From contig NC_064224.1 of the NCBI RefSeq assembly GCF_023101765.2, positions 8,264,103 through 8,328,102 on the forward strand: a stretch of 64,000 nt of DNA, in the 5' to 3' direction. The notes below the pieces were generated by a model, which was not told where the DNA came from, made no database searches, and saw only the letters and a program-made list of their open reading frames with translations. The position numbers were made by a program, and so were the translations under genes. The DNA comes from Spodoptera frugiperda (taxonomy: Eukaryota; Arthropoda; Insecta; Lepidoptera; Noctuidae). Every line of letters begins with the position of its first letter. Within the stretch, counting starts at the first letter, position 1. Below, in pieces: positions 11,127-21,871 of the stretch.

Positions 11127-11284
11127 GATCCGGCGCTGCGGACGACGTAACAGCTTACCGGGGTTCCAGCTCAAAGCAGGAGAAGGAACGGGGTGGTTTT
11201 TAGTCAGTAAGAGTCTGACACTCCCTCTCGCCTCACCCAAGGCTGGAGAAGTAATTGGATGATTTTTCGCCCTCAAAAAAAAAG
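11127..11284 (+). mobile_element. Retroposon family A copy
   Basis: Subtype with GACGACGTAACAGCTTACCG in place of the usual CTACCTAGCGGGTTTACCG; a related variant is at 48608. Ends in nine A. Confidence 0.82.
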
Positions 11285-11310
11285 TATTTTAAAAGAATGG
11301 ATCCTAACCA

Positions 11311-11409
11311 CCGTACTCAAGAGTCATTTATTACTTAACTCAGTCCTTAGCAATTGTTTTCGAAACAAAATCGTTAATAAGGAATAGTTTTAATAATCAT
11401 TAAATGTAT
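11311..11409. mobile_element. Palindromic MITE family L
   Basis: CCGTACTCAAGAGTCATTTA opens the left arm; the right arm is truncated after CATTAAATGTATG. Confidence 0.65.
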
Positions 11410-12329
11410 GTATACGATAGTTAGCTTTAAACAAATAATAAAAAGCTTTATTTCAATTTAGAAGTAAATTAATTTAATATTAGGGAATTGTTTTAAGTAA
11501 TTCTTGGTAAGTACTCAAAGTATTATTATTTCAGTTACAGTTTATGTTGTATGTAGAAGTTTTTTTTTAAGATGAAGTATTGTGTATTGATAGTAGAAAT
11601 AAAACAGTACACTTGGCTAGTTCATGATCACGTTGATCTATGAGCCATATACAGTAAGTAAGCCGGTTTCGCGCCATTCACTAACTATCTACCTACATAC
11701 CTACCTAGTACTTATACGTATACCTAGGTACGAGGCAAAAACTCGTTGAGACAACTCTTTATTTTTCTTTGTTCTCATTTTAAAAACCGAACAACCGTTA
11801 TTTATAATTTATTCCTTTTCAATTCCAAATTTAAACAACGTTCCATTTTTAATATTTTTGTGTATTTTAAGTGTATACTGGCCAAATATAAAGTAGTAAA
11901 AAGTCATTGAAACTCCATCGAGTCGGAGTTATTATCGCACAAACCTAGGCAAACTAATAGGTTAGCGTTCCTACCTACACTGATAGCACGAAGGCCAATC
12001 GTGCGCAGGCAAGGCGACGCACTGCAAAATTACTAATGTGTCCTACCAAACAAAAATATCTTTCAACAAGTTCGTCAACCCAAAAATAACGCATGCAAAC
12101 AAAACAGACCCTATTTTATCTGAAAAATTGTGTCAATAAGCACTGTTTTCCCTCGCACTGCCCTCCACGGGCCGAGACCGCGATAGTCACATGGGTGCAT
12201 TTGCAGGCGCAGACTAGCAATGCAACTCACACGAGGCCAACTTCACTGCGCTCCGATCATCAAGTTCATAGATTAAGATTGGCGTTCATAGAACTGACTT
12301 AATAAACTACGGACACTCGACACAACGCT
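11410..12329. other. No supported feature
   Basis: AT-rich to about 11930, then a CpG-containing stretch leading into the 12.3-13.3 kb island. A TACCTA-rich spot lies at 11690-11730. Confidence 0.4.
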
Positions 12330-12366
12330 CGATTACTTTATATTTAGTAAAAGATAAGCACTCACC

Positions 12367-12450
12367 TAGAGCCCATGCAGTATCTGTCCGTACGCATACA
12401 AAATGTCCCTGGTCGTTTGTTTCTCCATTAATAAAATAGTTCACTAACAC
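12367..12450 (-). CDS. Candidate internal exon on the minus strand
   Basis: Bounded on the minus strand by a weak acceptor (GGACTTGTAG) and a consensus donor (CTCTAG|GTGAGTG). One frame is open throughout, reading ...NYFINGETNDQGHF... and ending phase 1. It can follow the M-D-P-E-P frame of the exon at 12646-12766, whose donor is also phase 1. The other frames contain stops or short uORF-like frames. No protein family was recognised; the acceptor has little polypyrimidine. Confidence 0.28.
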
Positions 12451-12645
12451 TACAAGTCCTAGGTTTATCTAAGTTTGCACTTTGACATCACAATATTCCA
12501 TAAGTTTGTACGACAAGGCACTATGGCTACATCACAAAATTGAGCAAAGTGAAAGAAAAAAATAGTTTCACTTTATGAGGTCATCGAACGCGCGGTCGCG
12601 ACTATTCCGCTGCATTCGAAAATGGAACGTTTTGAACACACTCAC

Positions 12646-12766
12646 ATGGAGCTGGGAGTGCGATTTCGGGTGGGCTCGCCACCGGCTCGGGGTCCATTCG
12701 GGGGATTTTCGTCGATTTTCGTGTCGGATGGTACGCGAGGCGCGTGCGGGGACAGCTCGCGCGCAA
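12646..12766 (-). CDS. Candidate 5' coding exon on the minus strand, frame unresolved
   Basis: On the minus strand a good acceptor (TTTTTTCCTAACTTAACC ... CTTCAG, with a CTAAC branch-like site) precedes 121 bp ending CTCCAT|GTGAGTGTG, a strong donor. All three frames are open, as expected of GC-rich DNA. One has an ATG at 12697 giving MDPEPVASPPEIALPAP; another reads ...PSDTKIDENPPNGPRAGG... . Whether it is coding, 5' UTR or neither cannot be decided here. Confidence 0.35.
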
Positions 12767-13330
12767 CTGAAGATTGTCGTAGGTTAAGTTAGGAAAAAAA
12801 CACCGCTAGCTCAATTTTCCGCGTTACGGCCGCCACAGTTTCTCCGCGCCAAAAACTAGTTGCACTGTCACACATCACGCCGCACTCGAGGGATACTTGC
12901 ACTAAAATAAATCCCAGTCCACGAGGTCGGTATTGTTATGACAGCTCCATGAAATACAACCATGTGTATCTATGGAGCGGGAATGGGACACGAAGAGGGC
13001 GCCACCGGTCCAAACGCAGACGATTAGAAAAACAAACTGCTATTAACGAAATAAACTAGCACAGCGCGTAAACACATCGAAATTACTGCCACTTTTCATT
13101 ATACATTATTTCGCTATGCACCGGCCCGACGTCACCGAAATAGCAGACGCTCAGAGTTATGTTCGTCTCTTTCGCGCGCGTGCAGCGGACATTTCTAAAT
13201 TCGAACATTTGGAATTTGAATTTGAACTGTCATCTTTTGATGTGTACTCTATGTGGTTATTTTTTTTTTAATAATATTCGAGTGTGGTGCGCGGCGTGAC
13301 GGTGCACACAGCCGAGTTAGCGCACTTGTA

Positions 13331-14052
13331 CTGCGGGTTTGTGGCTAGATGACATTCACAGAGGCTTAAACTCCAAGTTCAGACGGACGCGGCGTCAATA
13401 AACTTGGATGCGATGGTGCGCTTGTAATGTGCTGGCCATGTAACTTTATATCTGTTACACAAACTGAGCTTGGACCTCGACACTTACGTCATAAGGTTTC
13501 GTCGCTGCTAACTGTCCAGGCTTGAGACATTGTTCGCTTGTTCCCATCATTATATCTTCATTATCAATTCTTCAATGTCGCTAACTACTTACCTCCACAT
13601 ATTTAACTAAATTTCAATTTCCATCTAGCAACGAAAATATCTGTCCTCAGCTGTATATGTAGGTCGTAGAAAAATTGTTGTACTAGCATTAATTAACTAA
13701 ATATTTCCGAAAAACTTGCATAATTCGCACCAAACCAGTGACCCAGTTGAGTGATTGTTGTGGCTGCGCACACGCACCTACTGACGCGACAAAGATTATT
13801 GTTTCGCAGATAAACTAACAAATAAAGACTTATTCAATTAACTTTCTTTTTAGATAAGAGAGTAATCGTTAATTAAATAAACAACTGTCGTGTGTTTTAA
13901 TTATGATACTTGTATATTGTCCAAATTATAGTAGTTAATTAAACCCCCTGGGGAAATTAAAATTTAGGTTCTTACAACTGTATAATATATCCAAAAGGTG
14001 TATATAAAAAAAAATCTACACATAATATATTTGTTTCATGTACCAAAAGTAT
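13331..14052. other. No gene seen; possible 5' UTR donor on the minus strand
   Basis: The only notable signal is the minus-strand donor GTAAGTAG near 13583. The rest is AT-rich without repeat copies. Confidence 0.35.
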
Positions 14053-14215
14053 TGTAAAATTCAAATCATTTATTGTAATTAATGTGGACACAGACAATTT
14101 TGAAACGTCAAAATTAAATTGTCCGTCAATAAAGCTAGGTGTTCATCCTAAAGTGAAGACTTGGTTGCCATTTAAGAAAGAAAAGTTATAGTAGAACTAC
14201 TCACATTTTAGTTAA
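14053..14215 (-). mobile_element. Repeat family M, diverged
   Basis: Contains AATTGTCCGTCAATAAAGC and GAAACGTCAAAATT, in the same order as the 21.7-kb copy. Confidence 0.55.
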
Positions 14216-14647
14216 AATGCGCCAAGAAGGTTGGCTATTTCTTCAGTCAGAAGATAAGCATTTTTATTTGTTTTAGTTTTACACTATGTTTAATTGTTTT
14301 AGTTTTAAATTATAATAAGTTGTACATATTTATTTATTACTTATTTAAGTTTTTATTTTATGTCGATTTATATAGAATCAATAAAATATTTTCAGCCATT
14401 CTTCAACATATGTATTTCATACAACACACACTATACGTATTGCATTTTAACAATACATGGATAATACAAAGAACTGCATCTTGTTATAATAACATAGTAA
14501 TGTTGCATTACTGTTTACTCGCATCTTACGTCAATGTATAGTGCATTTCTATTCAATATTATGAACACGTAACATCACACCTGTTCTCTAAAGAAGTAGG
14601 TAAGGGTACCCCCTTATTACTAACACATTTTTCCCCCTTTATAATGT

Positions 14648-14877
14648 AAGAGCCATGCTTCGACCAGAGTAATACCACGGCCTCACAGAAAACCGACGTG
14701 AAACAACGCTTGCGTTGCGTTTCGTTGTGAGCCCATTCTCTGATTTCCCAACAACCCTTAAATTCCTAACCCCAAAAAACCCGGCAACGCACTTGTAACG
14801 CCTCCGGTATTTCGGTTGTCCATGGGTAGCGGGATTGCTTAACATCAGATGACCCGTTTACCGAATTATACCTTTAA
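14648..14877 (+). mobile_element. Retroposon family D, near full length
   Basis: From AAGAGCCATGCTTCG to the ACCGAATTATACC tail, with a deletion between GAGCCC and TCTGATTTCCC. Confidence 0.78.
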
Positions 14878-14884
14878 AAGTATC

Positions 14885-15062
14885 TACCAATGTTACTTTT
14901 TCCAAGTTATTATGTACTTTCTTAATTAATTAGACACCACTGACGAATGGTGAAGGAAGACATCGTGAGGAAATCTTATAATTATAATTTGTAAAAACTT
15001 ATAATTTGTAATTTTAAACTTATAATTTGTTAATTGACCAATCCGCAGTGACAGTTACTGTA
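14885..15062 (+). mobile_element. SINE family E, body without head
   Basis: TAGACACCACTGACGAATGG and CATCGTGAGGAAA are recognisable. The AACTTATAATTTGTAA segment has been amplified locally. Confidence 0.6.
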
Positions 15063-15063
15063 A

Positions 15064-15150
15064 TCAGCATTTTTAGATTCGCAAGTGTAGATTCCTAAGG
15101 AGAAGAATGAATAAGAAACTCCATAGATTCTCTTTTTCATCCAATTTCAC
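15064..15150 (-). mobile_element. Family M end fragment
   Basis: GGAGAAGAATGAATAAGAAA and CTCCATAGATTCTC correspond to the far end of the 21.7-kb copy. Confidence 0.45.
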
Positions 15151-15478
15151 AACAAAACTCCGTGTTACATTTATGTAAAGTAGCTCGGTACATCCGTACC
15201 AAAATTGAGCATGATCATGCGCGTACGCATATACTGAGAACTGACAGCGCAACCTCCAAAATATGTAAAACCAAATTACTTCCCTGACTCATTAATATTC
15301 TGAGTTTTCGAGATGACTCGTGCTTTACGGATTAAATTGGTTTCAATTTATATTTTTGAGGTTTATTCGAGTAAAGGAAGAATTGGGTATGTTGGGTGTA
15401 TTTATTTTAGCTTTTAATGCCTGGAATTACATATACATATTTCTTTACCGAGCTGTTGTACGTTCGGCTGGTACCTAA

Positions 15479-15733
15479 TATCGTAGTGGCCCAAAGGTTT
15501 AAGACGCCCGCTCCTCACGCATGAGAATGCTGGTTCGAAACTTACCAACACAACAGCAAGTACCAATGTGACTTTTTCAAAGTTATATGTGTTCTTTCTA
15601 AGATTATTTAGACACCACTGACAAACGGTAAAGGAAAACATCGTGAGGAAACCTGGGCTTATAATTTATAATTATAAGTTTGAAATCGTCAACCCGCATT
15701 GAGCAAGCGCGGTGATTAATGCTCAAACCGTTT
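15479..15733 (+). mobile_element. SINE family E, head plus body
   Basis: The head GTGGCCCAAAGGTTTAAGAC resembles a Pol III A box and TGGTTCGAAAC a B box. The body ends at TTAATGCTCAAACC, short of the RTE-like tail. Confidence 0.75.
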
Positions 15734-16144
15734 TGTAGTTTTTCATGAATAGACAAATTCTTCAGAATAGACAAGTCATAGGTAATAGACAATCATAGCT
15801 AAAATAATTACATATGTCGATCTATGTACTATCAAATATCTAATAAATGATTATATTTTAATCCACATTTTAAATACCCAAACAATTTACGTAACATCTT
15901 TTTAAAAAGTTAAAAAAGACTATAAACTAAAAACAAAAATAAATAAATAAATCAGATCAACCGAAAACGAAAATCGAATTCCATTTCCGTGGGCAGCGAA
16001 AGTGACGTTTATTTTTTTTTAAACTGTCGAGTCCTGCCGAATGCATCGCGCATTCAGCCTCGTGGTGTCATCGACCCCTGTATTCGGGCGTCGACGGCCA
16101 TTAAGTTGGGAAAGGTCAGGCTCACACACACATTGATAAATATT
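15734..16144. other. No recognisable feature
   Basis: AT-rich with an AAATAAATAAATAAAT run near 15940 and a short CpG-rich stretch at 16030-16100. Confidence 0.4.
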
Positions 16145-16162
16145 ATGTGTGTGTGTGTGCGT
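16145..16162 (+). repeat. (GT)n microsatellite
   Basis: An 18-bp mostly GT tract; it also forms part of two overlapping short frames that I do not call genes. Confidence 0.8.
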
Positions 16163-16449
16163 CTGCTTTTACTTTCAATTTAAAGCGAATTTAAATTTTG
16201 CGTGTACATATTTAATATTTTGTCTGTGGCTTTTTGTTTTGTTTTGTTTTGTCTGTGGTCTTACGTTTATAGTGTCTGTATTAATGTTATTGAATAACAT
16301 AATTATTTATTCCTCCTTTTTATTTCCCAATTGGGATAAGCAGAACAGTTTCATCAGTTATGTTATGAGTCCCATCAAGTCACGGTGATCCTATGGCCAT
16401 ACACTGGACACAATTCCAGTCTATAATACAATAGGTATGATATATGATA

Positions 16450-16732
16450 TCTATTTAGTCCGTCAGTTAGATAATGAAAAAATGTTAGACACGTATTTTT
16501 TATTTTGTAATATAAGATAGCAATACTTAGATAAAACGAATCAAAGTTTAGGAATTGGAGCAAATACGTCATTTCTACGTATAAAATGTACCTAGAAGTG
16601 ACATCTCAGGATTTCAAATGGATATATCTTGGAAAGTGTTTGTTTCCATTAGAAAATGAATAAAAAATACGTGTCTAATGTTTTTAAAATAATCTACAAG
16701 ACGGACATTAAAAAATGGTCATCTACTCTATT
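16450..16732. mobile_element. Complete MITE family G
   Basis: Left end TTTAGTCCGTCAGTTAG...TTAGACACGTATTTTTT is inverted on the right as AAAAAATACGTGTCTAATG...GACGGACAT, giving arms of roughly 60 bp. Central text GCAAATACGTCATTTCTACG identifies copies at 54.4, 58.8 and 63.0 kb. Confidence 0.78.
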
Positions 16733-17170
16733 AGAATCGTAATTAATCTGTCTCTAAAAATAATAACAACACATCATACTTATAAAAACACAGACATCAG
16801 ACAATAAGTATATACATTCTAATCTTATCTAGATACTATTGTTACTTTTGTCTGCGAATCTTGTAAACAGTCTATGTCTAGAAAAAGACTTAGTACAATA
16901 CCTATTTCCTATTTACAAGTCTTCAGGAGGCTTTTCCACCAAAAATGTGGTATGCCTTTTACGTTGTCCGCAGCTCCGGATAGGGATTATAGCTAGTTTA
17001 CTGATTTACAGCAGAAATTAATAACCAATTTCATATCGAAACTGATCTTTGAGATTAATTATTCTAAAACCCAGATTGACCCAAATATGTTGGATTAAAA
17101 TTGGCTAATTCGATTCATTGATCACAAGTTTAGAACACACTCAAATACCAAGAATTCGAAGAAAGAATGT

Positions 17171-17342
17171 GTGTTTGGTGCGGTGGCTGGGCAACTGGCT
17201 GCCGCGCAACGTATAGAAGAATCGATTCCCGCACGGAACAACTTTTTTTGTAATCCTCAAATTACTGTATCGGGTCTGGATGTCATGTGTATGAGATGAC
17301 CTTCGACACAGGATAAAAACTCTAGTATGGAGCAACATTTAA
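17171..17342 (+). mobile_element. SINE family B
   Basis: Head GGTGCGGTGGCTGGGCAACT and ATCGATTCCCGCACGG are preserved, with several indels in the tail. Confidence 0.75.
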
Positions 17343-17814
17343 AAAACAAAACGCACTTACCGACTAAGAATCTCAACACTACACCAACTGCAGTTGAGTA
17401 AGTGCACAACACTCGATGACGTAAGCAATCGCTCGGTCACAAAAATGTCAAACGTATTATCAAAAAAAAAACTGCCAAAATTACAACGAAACGAATGCAT
17501 GTTGATAACGCTATCTTATCGGCACTGACCATGCCAATTTTGTATAATATTGAGAGGGGTCAGGGATATTTTCTATCCCTTTCACTCTTGTGATTTTTTT
17601 CGTATTTTTTCTCTCTGTCTAACGTAGAGCAATGCCTTGTTTATTGTTTGTTCAGCTGTCTGGTGATGTAGGTATTTGGTTTAAATTTCTTTTTTGTGTA
17701 TTTTTATATTATTATGAATGTTTGATAGTGATAAGTTCAATAAAAAATGGAGTACAGCAGTATTATAAGTGTCAAAATATTATGAATTAAACAAATAATT
17801 GGTAATATACGTCA

Positions 17815-17862
17815 ACGTTATACACCACTGCCTACCCCTTTGGGGACCAAAAGGCGCGATTT
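17815..17862 (+). mobile_element. SINE family C tail fragment
   Basis: Only the CCACTGCCTACCCCTTTGG region remains. Confidence 0.5.
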
Positions 17863-17892
17863 TATAAGTTAATTTTGTCGTGGCAGCTCATA

Positions 17893-18033
17893 GTTTTTTT
17901 TTTTTAATGGGAAAAGTCATCTAATGACTTCTCTCGCCTTGAGCTAGGTTAGAGAGAGTGTCAAAATCTTACTGACTAAAAATGACCCCGTTCCTACTCC
18001 TGCTTTTCGAGCCGGAGCTCCGGTAAACCCGCT
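17893..18033 (-). mobile_element. Retroposon family A copy
   Basis: A 12-base T-run (17894-17905) marks the poly-A tail on the minus strand. The distal end is truncated at CCGCTAG. Confidence 0.78.
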
Positions 18034-18558
18034 AGCTCTGTAGTCAAACTTACAATCAACGAACCTGTAAAATAAATAAAAACAATTAAAACTTGGACCT
18101 ACATTAAGAGCTTATGACAATAAAGTAAAAATGCATTTATAATCAAAAAAATTATTTCCAAAAAAACTGCATCGAAAATTTTACGACATACATTCACACA
18201 TAGGGACAAACATTCATCATTGTTACGAGTATACAAAAACCAATCTTAAACCTCTTAAAATAAAGTAGAATTTACTTTGCAGTACCCGCTGAACGAACGA
18301 AAAGTTCATTTAAAAAATTTTGTCGTATTAACTGAAAAAGAAAAAAAAAACAATAAGTCGTTCTTTTTTCGAATTCAAAGGTCAAGGAACGTGTGGCCTC
18401 TCGCTTCCTCCTCGCGTTGTATTTTCGTCCATGACAATTCGGTAATATTTTTTAAAAGTACCAGTATTCAGTTTTTTACAAAACGATTTTATGTGTCTGC
18501 TACATAAATGCTTTTTGGAGCTGCGTAAAAGAAAAAAAAATGGAAGTTAAATGTTACC
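18034..18558. other. No recognisable feature
   Basis: AT-rich with purine runs. A 76-codon frame here has low-complexity composition and is not supported. Confidence 0.4.
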
Positions 18559-18652
18559 TTAACACATTGAACGCCGTGGTGGTCACCGGTGACCGACGTT
18601 AGCGGAGGATTTGCCTTCAACAGTTTTCTATTGGCAGTCAAAGACTTAAAGA
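18559..18652 (+). repeat. TTAA-bounded repeat with GGTCACCGGTGACC palindrome, copy 2
   Basis: Palindrome at 18581-18594. About 30 bp after the repeat end the CTACGA array begins, which copy 1 (1.7 kb) lacks. Confidence 0.55.
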
Positions 18653-18682
18653 AACTATTCTATCTTTCTAGCTTATTTTTAT

Positions 18683-18811
18683 TACGCGTCGGCTACGAAA
18701 GGTCTACGAATATACTACGCTTGATCTACGAGTCTACTCTAGTCTACGAGTCTTCTACGTATCGGCTACAAATATACTACGAATAGTCTACGAGTCTTTT
18801 AAGGACGGTCA
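18683..18811 (+). repeat. Degenerate CTACGA array, left part
   Basis: More than ten CTACGA, CTACGC or CTACAA units, often as GGCTACGAATACTACG-like pairs. The array is split by a 380-bp MITE and resumes at 19200. Confidence 0.75.
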
Positions 18812-18819
18812 GCTACCAA

Positions 18820-19199
18820 TAGTGTTGCCCAGCAAGAGTCTTGCAAGTCTCGCATTTACCAATTAGCCAACTGTTATTTTTTATACGATTATGATTTAAC
18901 TGTATTAACTACCCGGCAAGAGTCTTGCTAGTCTCACAAATACTTATTATAGTAAAAAATAGCATTAGGCTAATACTATTTTTTATATGCTAGGTGCTTT
19001 TGATCTTACAATGACGAAACAGAATAGCTAGTATACTATACTTTGAGGTTGTTTAATAGCGGCCACACCTTACAATATAACTGTATAGTTAAATCTGCAC
19101 AATACAGTTAATACTACAGTTAAATCATAATCGTATAAAAAAATTAAGTTGGTTAATTGGTAAATGCGAGACTTGCAAGACTCTTGCTGGGCAACACTA
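18820..19199. mobile_element. hAT-type MITE with 8-bp target duplication
   Basis: Ends TAGTGTTGCCCAGCAAGAGT and its exact inverse, with arms of about 90 bp nearly identical. GCTACCAA is duplicated at 18812-18819 and 19200-19207. TAGTGTTGCC-type ends with an 8-bp duplication are typical of hAT. A partial third copy of the terminal text (GGCAAGAGTCTTGCTAGTCT) lies inside near 18913. Confidence 0.9.
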
Positions 19200-19330
19200 G
19201 CTACCAACGAGCTGCTACGAATACTACGCATAACGCTAGATTTATCGTCTACTCGTTTTCTACGCAGTCGGCTACGTATTCTACAGCAGTCTTTTATGAA
19301 CAATCGACTACGTTCTTTATCTGCATCTGC
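19200..19330 (+). repeat. Degenerate CTACGA array, right part
   Basis: Continues the left part after the MITE: GCTACGAATACTACGC, CGGCTACGTATTCTAC and CGACTACG. Confidence 0.7.
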
Positions 19331-19771
19331 CAATAAGTTTATGTTTTGTCTACACTATTTAATTTTCTTCTACCATGCGTTATTTTCTTCACTGATTTTT
19401 TTTCCTATATTGTGCAATATTGTCTTACTTACGCACGATTGTAGGTACTTAGTTTGTAGTATCCGACACCATATTACTTAATGAAGGTTCAATAAAATTC
19501 CCTATCCTTAATTTTAATTAACAATTAACTCTGAAAAACCCGTTTAACAAAACAAACTTTACAAGTAACCAACCTTTCCTCTGAACAAATACGAGTAACT
19601 TTATATTTATTTGTATTATTAATTACTTTAAAATGATAAAGGGCTTTACGCGTTTCAGTTGTTTTATTTGACTTTTCCTTGTTTTGAACAAAGTGTGACT
19701 TCATTACCAAATTCTAATGTATTATGTACAATTGACAACGTAAATACCTCGCCTGTAGCCAAATGCCGTTT

Positions 19772-19934
19772 CCTGATCCGGAGCTGCGGACTACCTAGCG
19801 GGTTTGCCGGGGCTCCGGCTCGAAAAGCAGGAGTAGGAACGGGGTGGTTTTTAGTCAGTAAGAGTCTGACACTCCCTCTCGCTTTGCCCAAGGCGGGAGA
19901 AGTAATTGGATGATTTTCCCCCTCAAAAAAAAGT
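19772..19934 (+). mobile_element. Full-length retroposon family A with 12-bp target duplication
   Basis: Reference copy. It starts CCTGATCCGGAGCTGCGG and ends in an A-rich tail. CAAATGCCGTTT flanks both sides (19760-19771 and 19935-19946), the mark of reverse-transcription-based insertion. Length 163 bp, no coding capacity. GGCTCGAAAAGC weakly resembles a Pol III B box, but no convincing A box is seen, so its RNA source is unknown. Confidence 0.9.
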
Positions 19935-20109
19935 CAAATGCCGTTTACGCGATGGCTATGACTTGGCGGGCTTTCCACCCAACTGTTGCAATTTTCTTCG
20001 CATGTAAACTTTCTATGTGCAATGTAAGATTTATGACGTCATCCGTTGATTTGCTTGTTGATCGTCTTCTGTCATCTGTCACATGTCATATTTCTTTTTC
20101 TATGGAACA

Positions 20110-20401
20110 CGCCGGTAGTCAAGCATACGTATCACCTGATGGTAAGAAATCGCTGCCGTCCATGGACGCTTGAAACATCAGAGGCGTTACAATTACAAGT
20201 GCGTTGCCGGCCTTTGGGGGTTAGGAATTTAAGGATTGTTGGGGAATCGGGAATTGGGAAGATTGGGAAGGGGGAATTGGGCCTCCGGTAACCTCACTCA
20301 CACAACTCAAGCGTTGTTTCACGTCGGTTTTCTGTGAGGCCGTGGTATCACTCCGGTCGAGCCGGCCCATTCGTGCCGAAGCATGGCTCTCCCACACTTA
20401 A
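20110..20401 (-). mobile_element. Retroposon family D, full head
   Basis: Reads on the minus strand from AAGTGTGGGAGAGCCATGC through CGACGTGAAACAACGC to the CATCAGGTGAT box near the 3' end. The poly-A tail is absent. Confidence 0.85.
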
Positions 20402-21184
20402 AATATCATGTCATGTGTCGCCACACTGTGGTCAAGAATTGAATTGGTTGACTGTACGTATCCGTTGGCTATGATATTTTGTAGTTCGTATTTAATTTTC
20501 GGGAGGCAAAATGTTATTTATAGTGCATTGTTATCATTGCTGTTGCTGTTGTGGTCACGCTTGATGTAATTAAATGAGTATTTAGAATAAACTATTGCAA
20601 ATTTTGGTCGAATGAGTTAAATTTAAATATCTCTGTAAATATACATACATATGTCAACTGCATCGCATGCATACCGCTTCATAGCTTCATTAGAGGACAT
20701 GGGGGGAGGAGGAATAATTTTGACAACCAAAGTCAATACTTTATATATGACTTTGACCACTAGATTTTTAAATTTACAGTATGAATAAATAGAATAAAAA
20801 ATACAGGGAATTACTAGTTGGTAGTCGGGAGAGCAAATATGGAAATTGAAATTTTGTGTGGCCTTTTGAAGACGAGGGAAGGTAAAGGGATTCCCCATAC
20901 CCTTGAAATGGAGAGAAAAGGAAATTTCATGTGCCTACGAAGCCAAGTGAGACCGCAATCAATTTTAGCAATTATTAAACCTTTTAAACACAATGTTTGT
21001 GAAATAAATAATTTATTGTCATAGCATTATTATTGTTTAGTGCCTACTTCTTTCAACAATACAACTCTAGAAGGGAATTCACCCATACATAGTAATTCCA
21101 GGCAATTATATTTATTTTTGTTTTAATGTAATAATATTTCATAATTGCCTATTATTCCATAAAAAGCATGATAAAATAGAGGCA
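20402..21184. other. No recognisable gene
   Basis: Non-repetitive by eye. Two overlapping short frames on opposite strands (20623-20898 and 20818-21024) lack domains and splice support. Confidence 0.35.
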
Positions 21185-21300
21185 TATACACATACTAATT
21201 TTATAAAGCTGAAGAGTTTGTTTGTTTGAACGTGCTAATCTTTGAAATTGCTGTAGGGCTACTCCGGTTCTCGAATGCGAAGTTTCGTTTAATCTTCGGC
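21185..21300 (+). repeat. Repeat family P, left part
   Basis: ATAAAGCTGAAGAGTTTGTT and GAACGTGCTAATC are intact, then the copy diverges. Confidence 0.5.
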
Positions 21301-21609
21301 CGTAGGTTTTATTGATTTACTTAACATACGCTCCATACAAAATGTGTCAAAATTCTACCTCTGGTAGGCAAATCTACCTTGGTCCGTTATTGAAATGCGC
21401 TGTAATAGAATTACTTGAAATAATGTTTTATTTTTATTTTCATATCAAAAGTTATTTATTTATCTTCATATCATTCATTTAATTTTGTTCACGAAAGTTG
21501 GCAATAAATAGAATTATTATTGTAGTATGCAATCTGCGAAGTTTTTTCGTTCGTTCGTCCGTTCGTTGAATTATAGTAGGTAGTATACTATATAGTTGTT
21601 CGAATTGAT

Positions 21610-21684
21610 GTTCGAATTGAATCGAACCCTCATGCATGAGAAACGAACATCTTATAGGTACCTCTGGGCCACTACAACGACAAC
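21610..21684 (-). mobile_element. SINE family E head fragment
   Basis: Minus strand reads GTAGTGGCCCAGAGG, CATGCATGAGGGTTCGATTC: the tRNA-like head only. Confidence 0.5.
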
Positions 21685-21686
21685 GA

Positions 21687-21871
21687 TGTCAAGTCAAAGT
21701 CAAAGTCAAAGCATTTATTTCAATTAATCATAAATTACGCACTTTTGAAACTTCAAACTTGAATTGTCCGTCAGTCTGTCCGTCAAGCCGTCCGTGAAGC
21801 TAGGCGCTCGTTCCAAGTGTTGCTTCGAATGGAGAAGAACGAGCAAGAAACTCCATCGTTACTCTTTTTTT
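21687..21871 (-). mobile_element. Repeat family M, best copy (LINE-type 3' end)
   Basis: On the minus strand it begins GAGTAACGATGGAGTTTC, passes TCACGGACGGCTTGACGG, and ends in three TTTGAC-type units. A short tandem tail of this kind is typical of lepidopteran CR1/RTE-like LINE 3' ends; the parent LINE is not in this window. Confidence 0.65.

Larger units (their letters stand above)
12330..13330 (-). promoter_or_regulatory. GC-rich, repeat-free island: candidate promoter and 5' exon region of a minus-strand gene
   Basis: No copy of the window's abundant repeat families falls in this kilobase, and CpG is frequent (GCGCGCGAGC, GCACCGGCCCGACGTC). Minus-strand exon candidates with splice sites occur at its left side. 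A further strong donor on the minus strand, GGAG|GTAAGTAG, lies just upstream at about 13583. Promoter function is inferred. Confidence 0.4.

Noticed and set aside
13541..13640. Coding exon upstream of the minus-strand donor GTAAGTAG
   Set aside because: All three frames leading into the donor contain early stops; at most a 5' UTR exon.
19164..19481. 105-codon plus-strand frame
   Set aside because: Its first codons lie in the hAT MITE arm and the next part is the CTACGA array, so it is repeat-derived.
20623..21024. Overlapping 91- and 68-codon frames on opposite strands
   Set aside because: No recognisable motif, no splice signals at suitable places, ordinary AT-rich composition.
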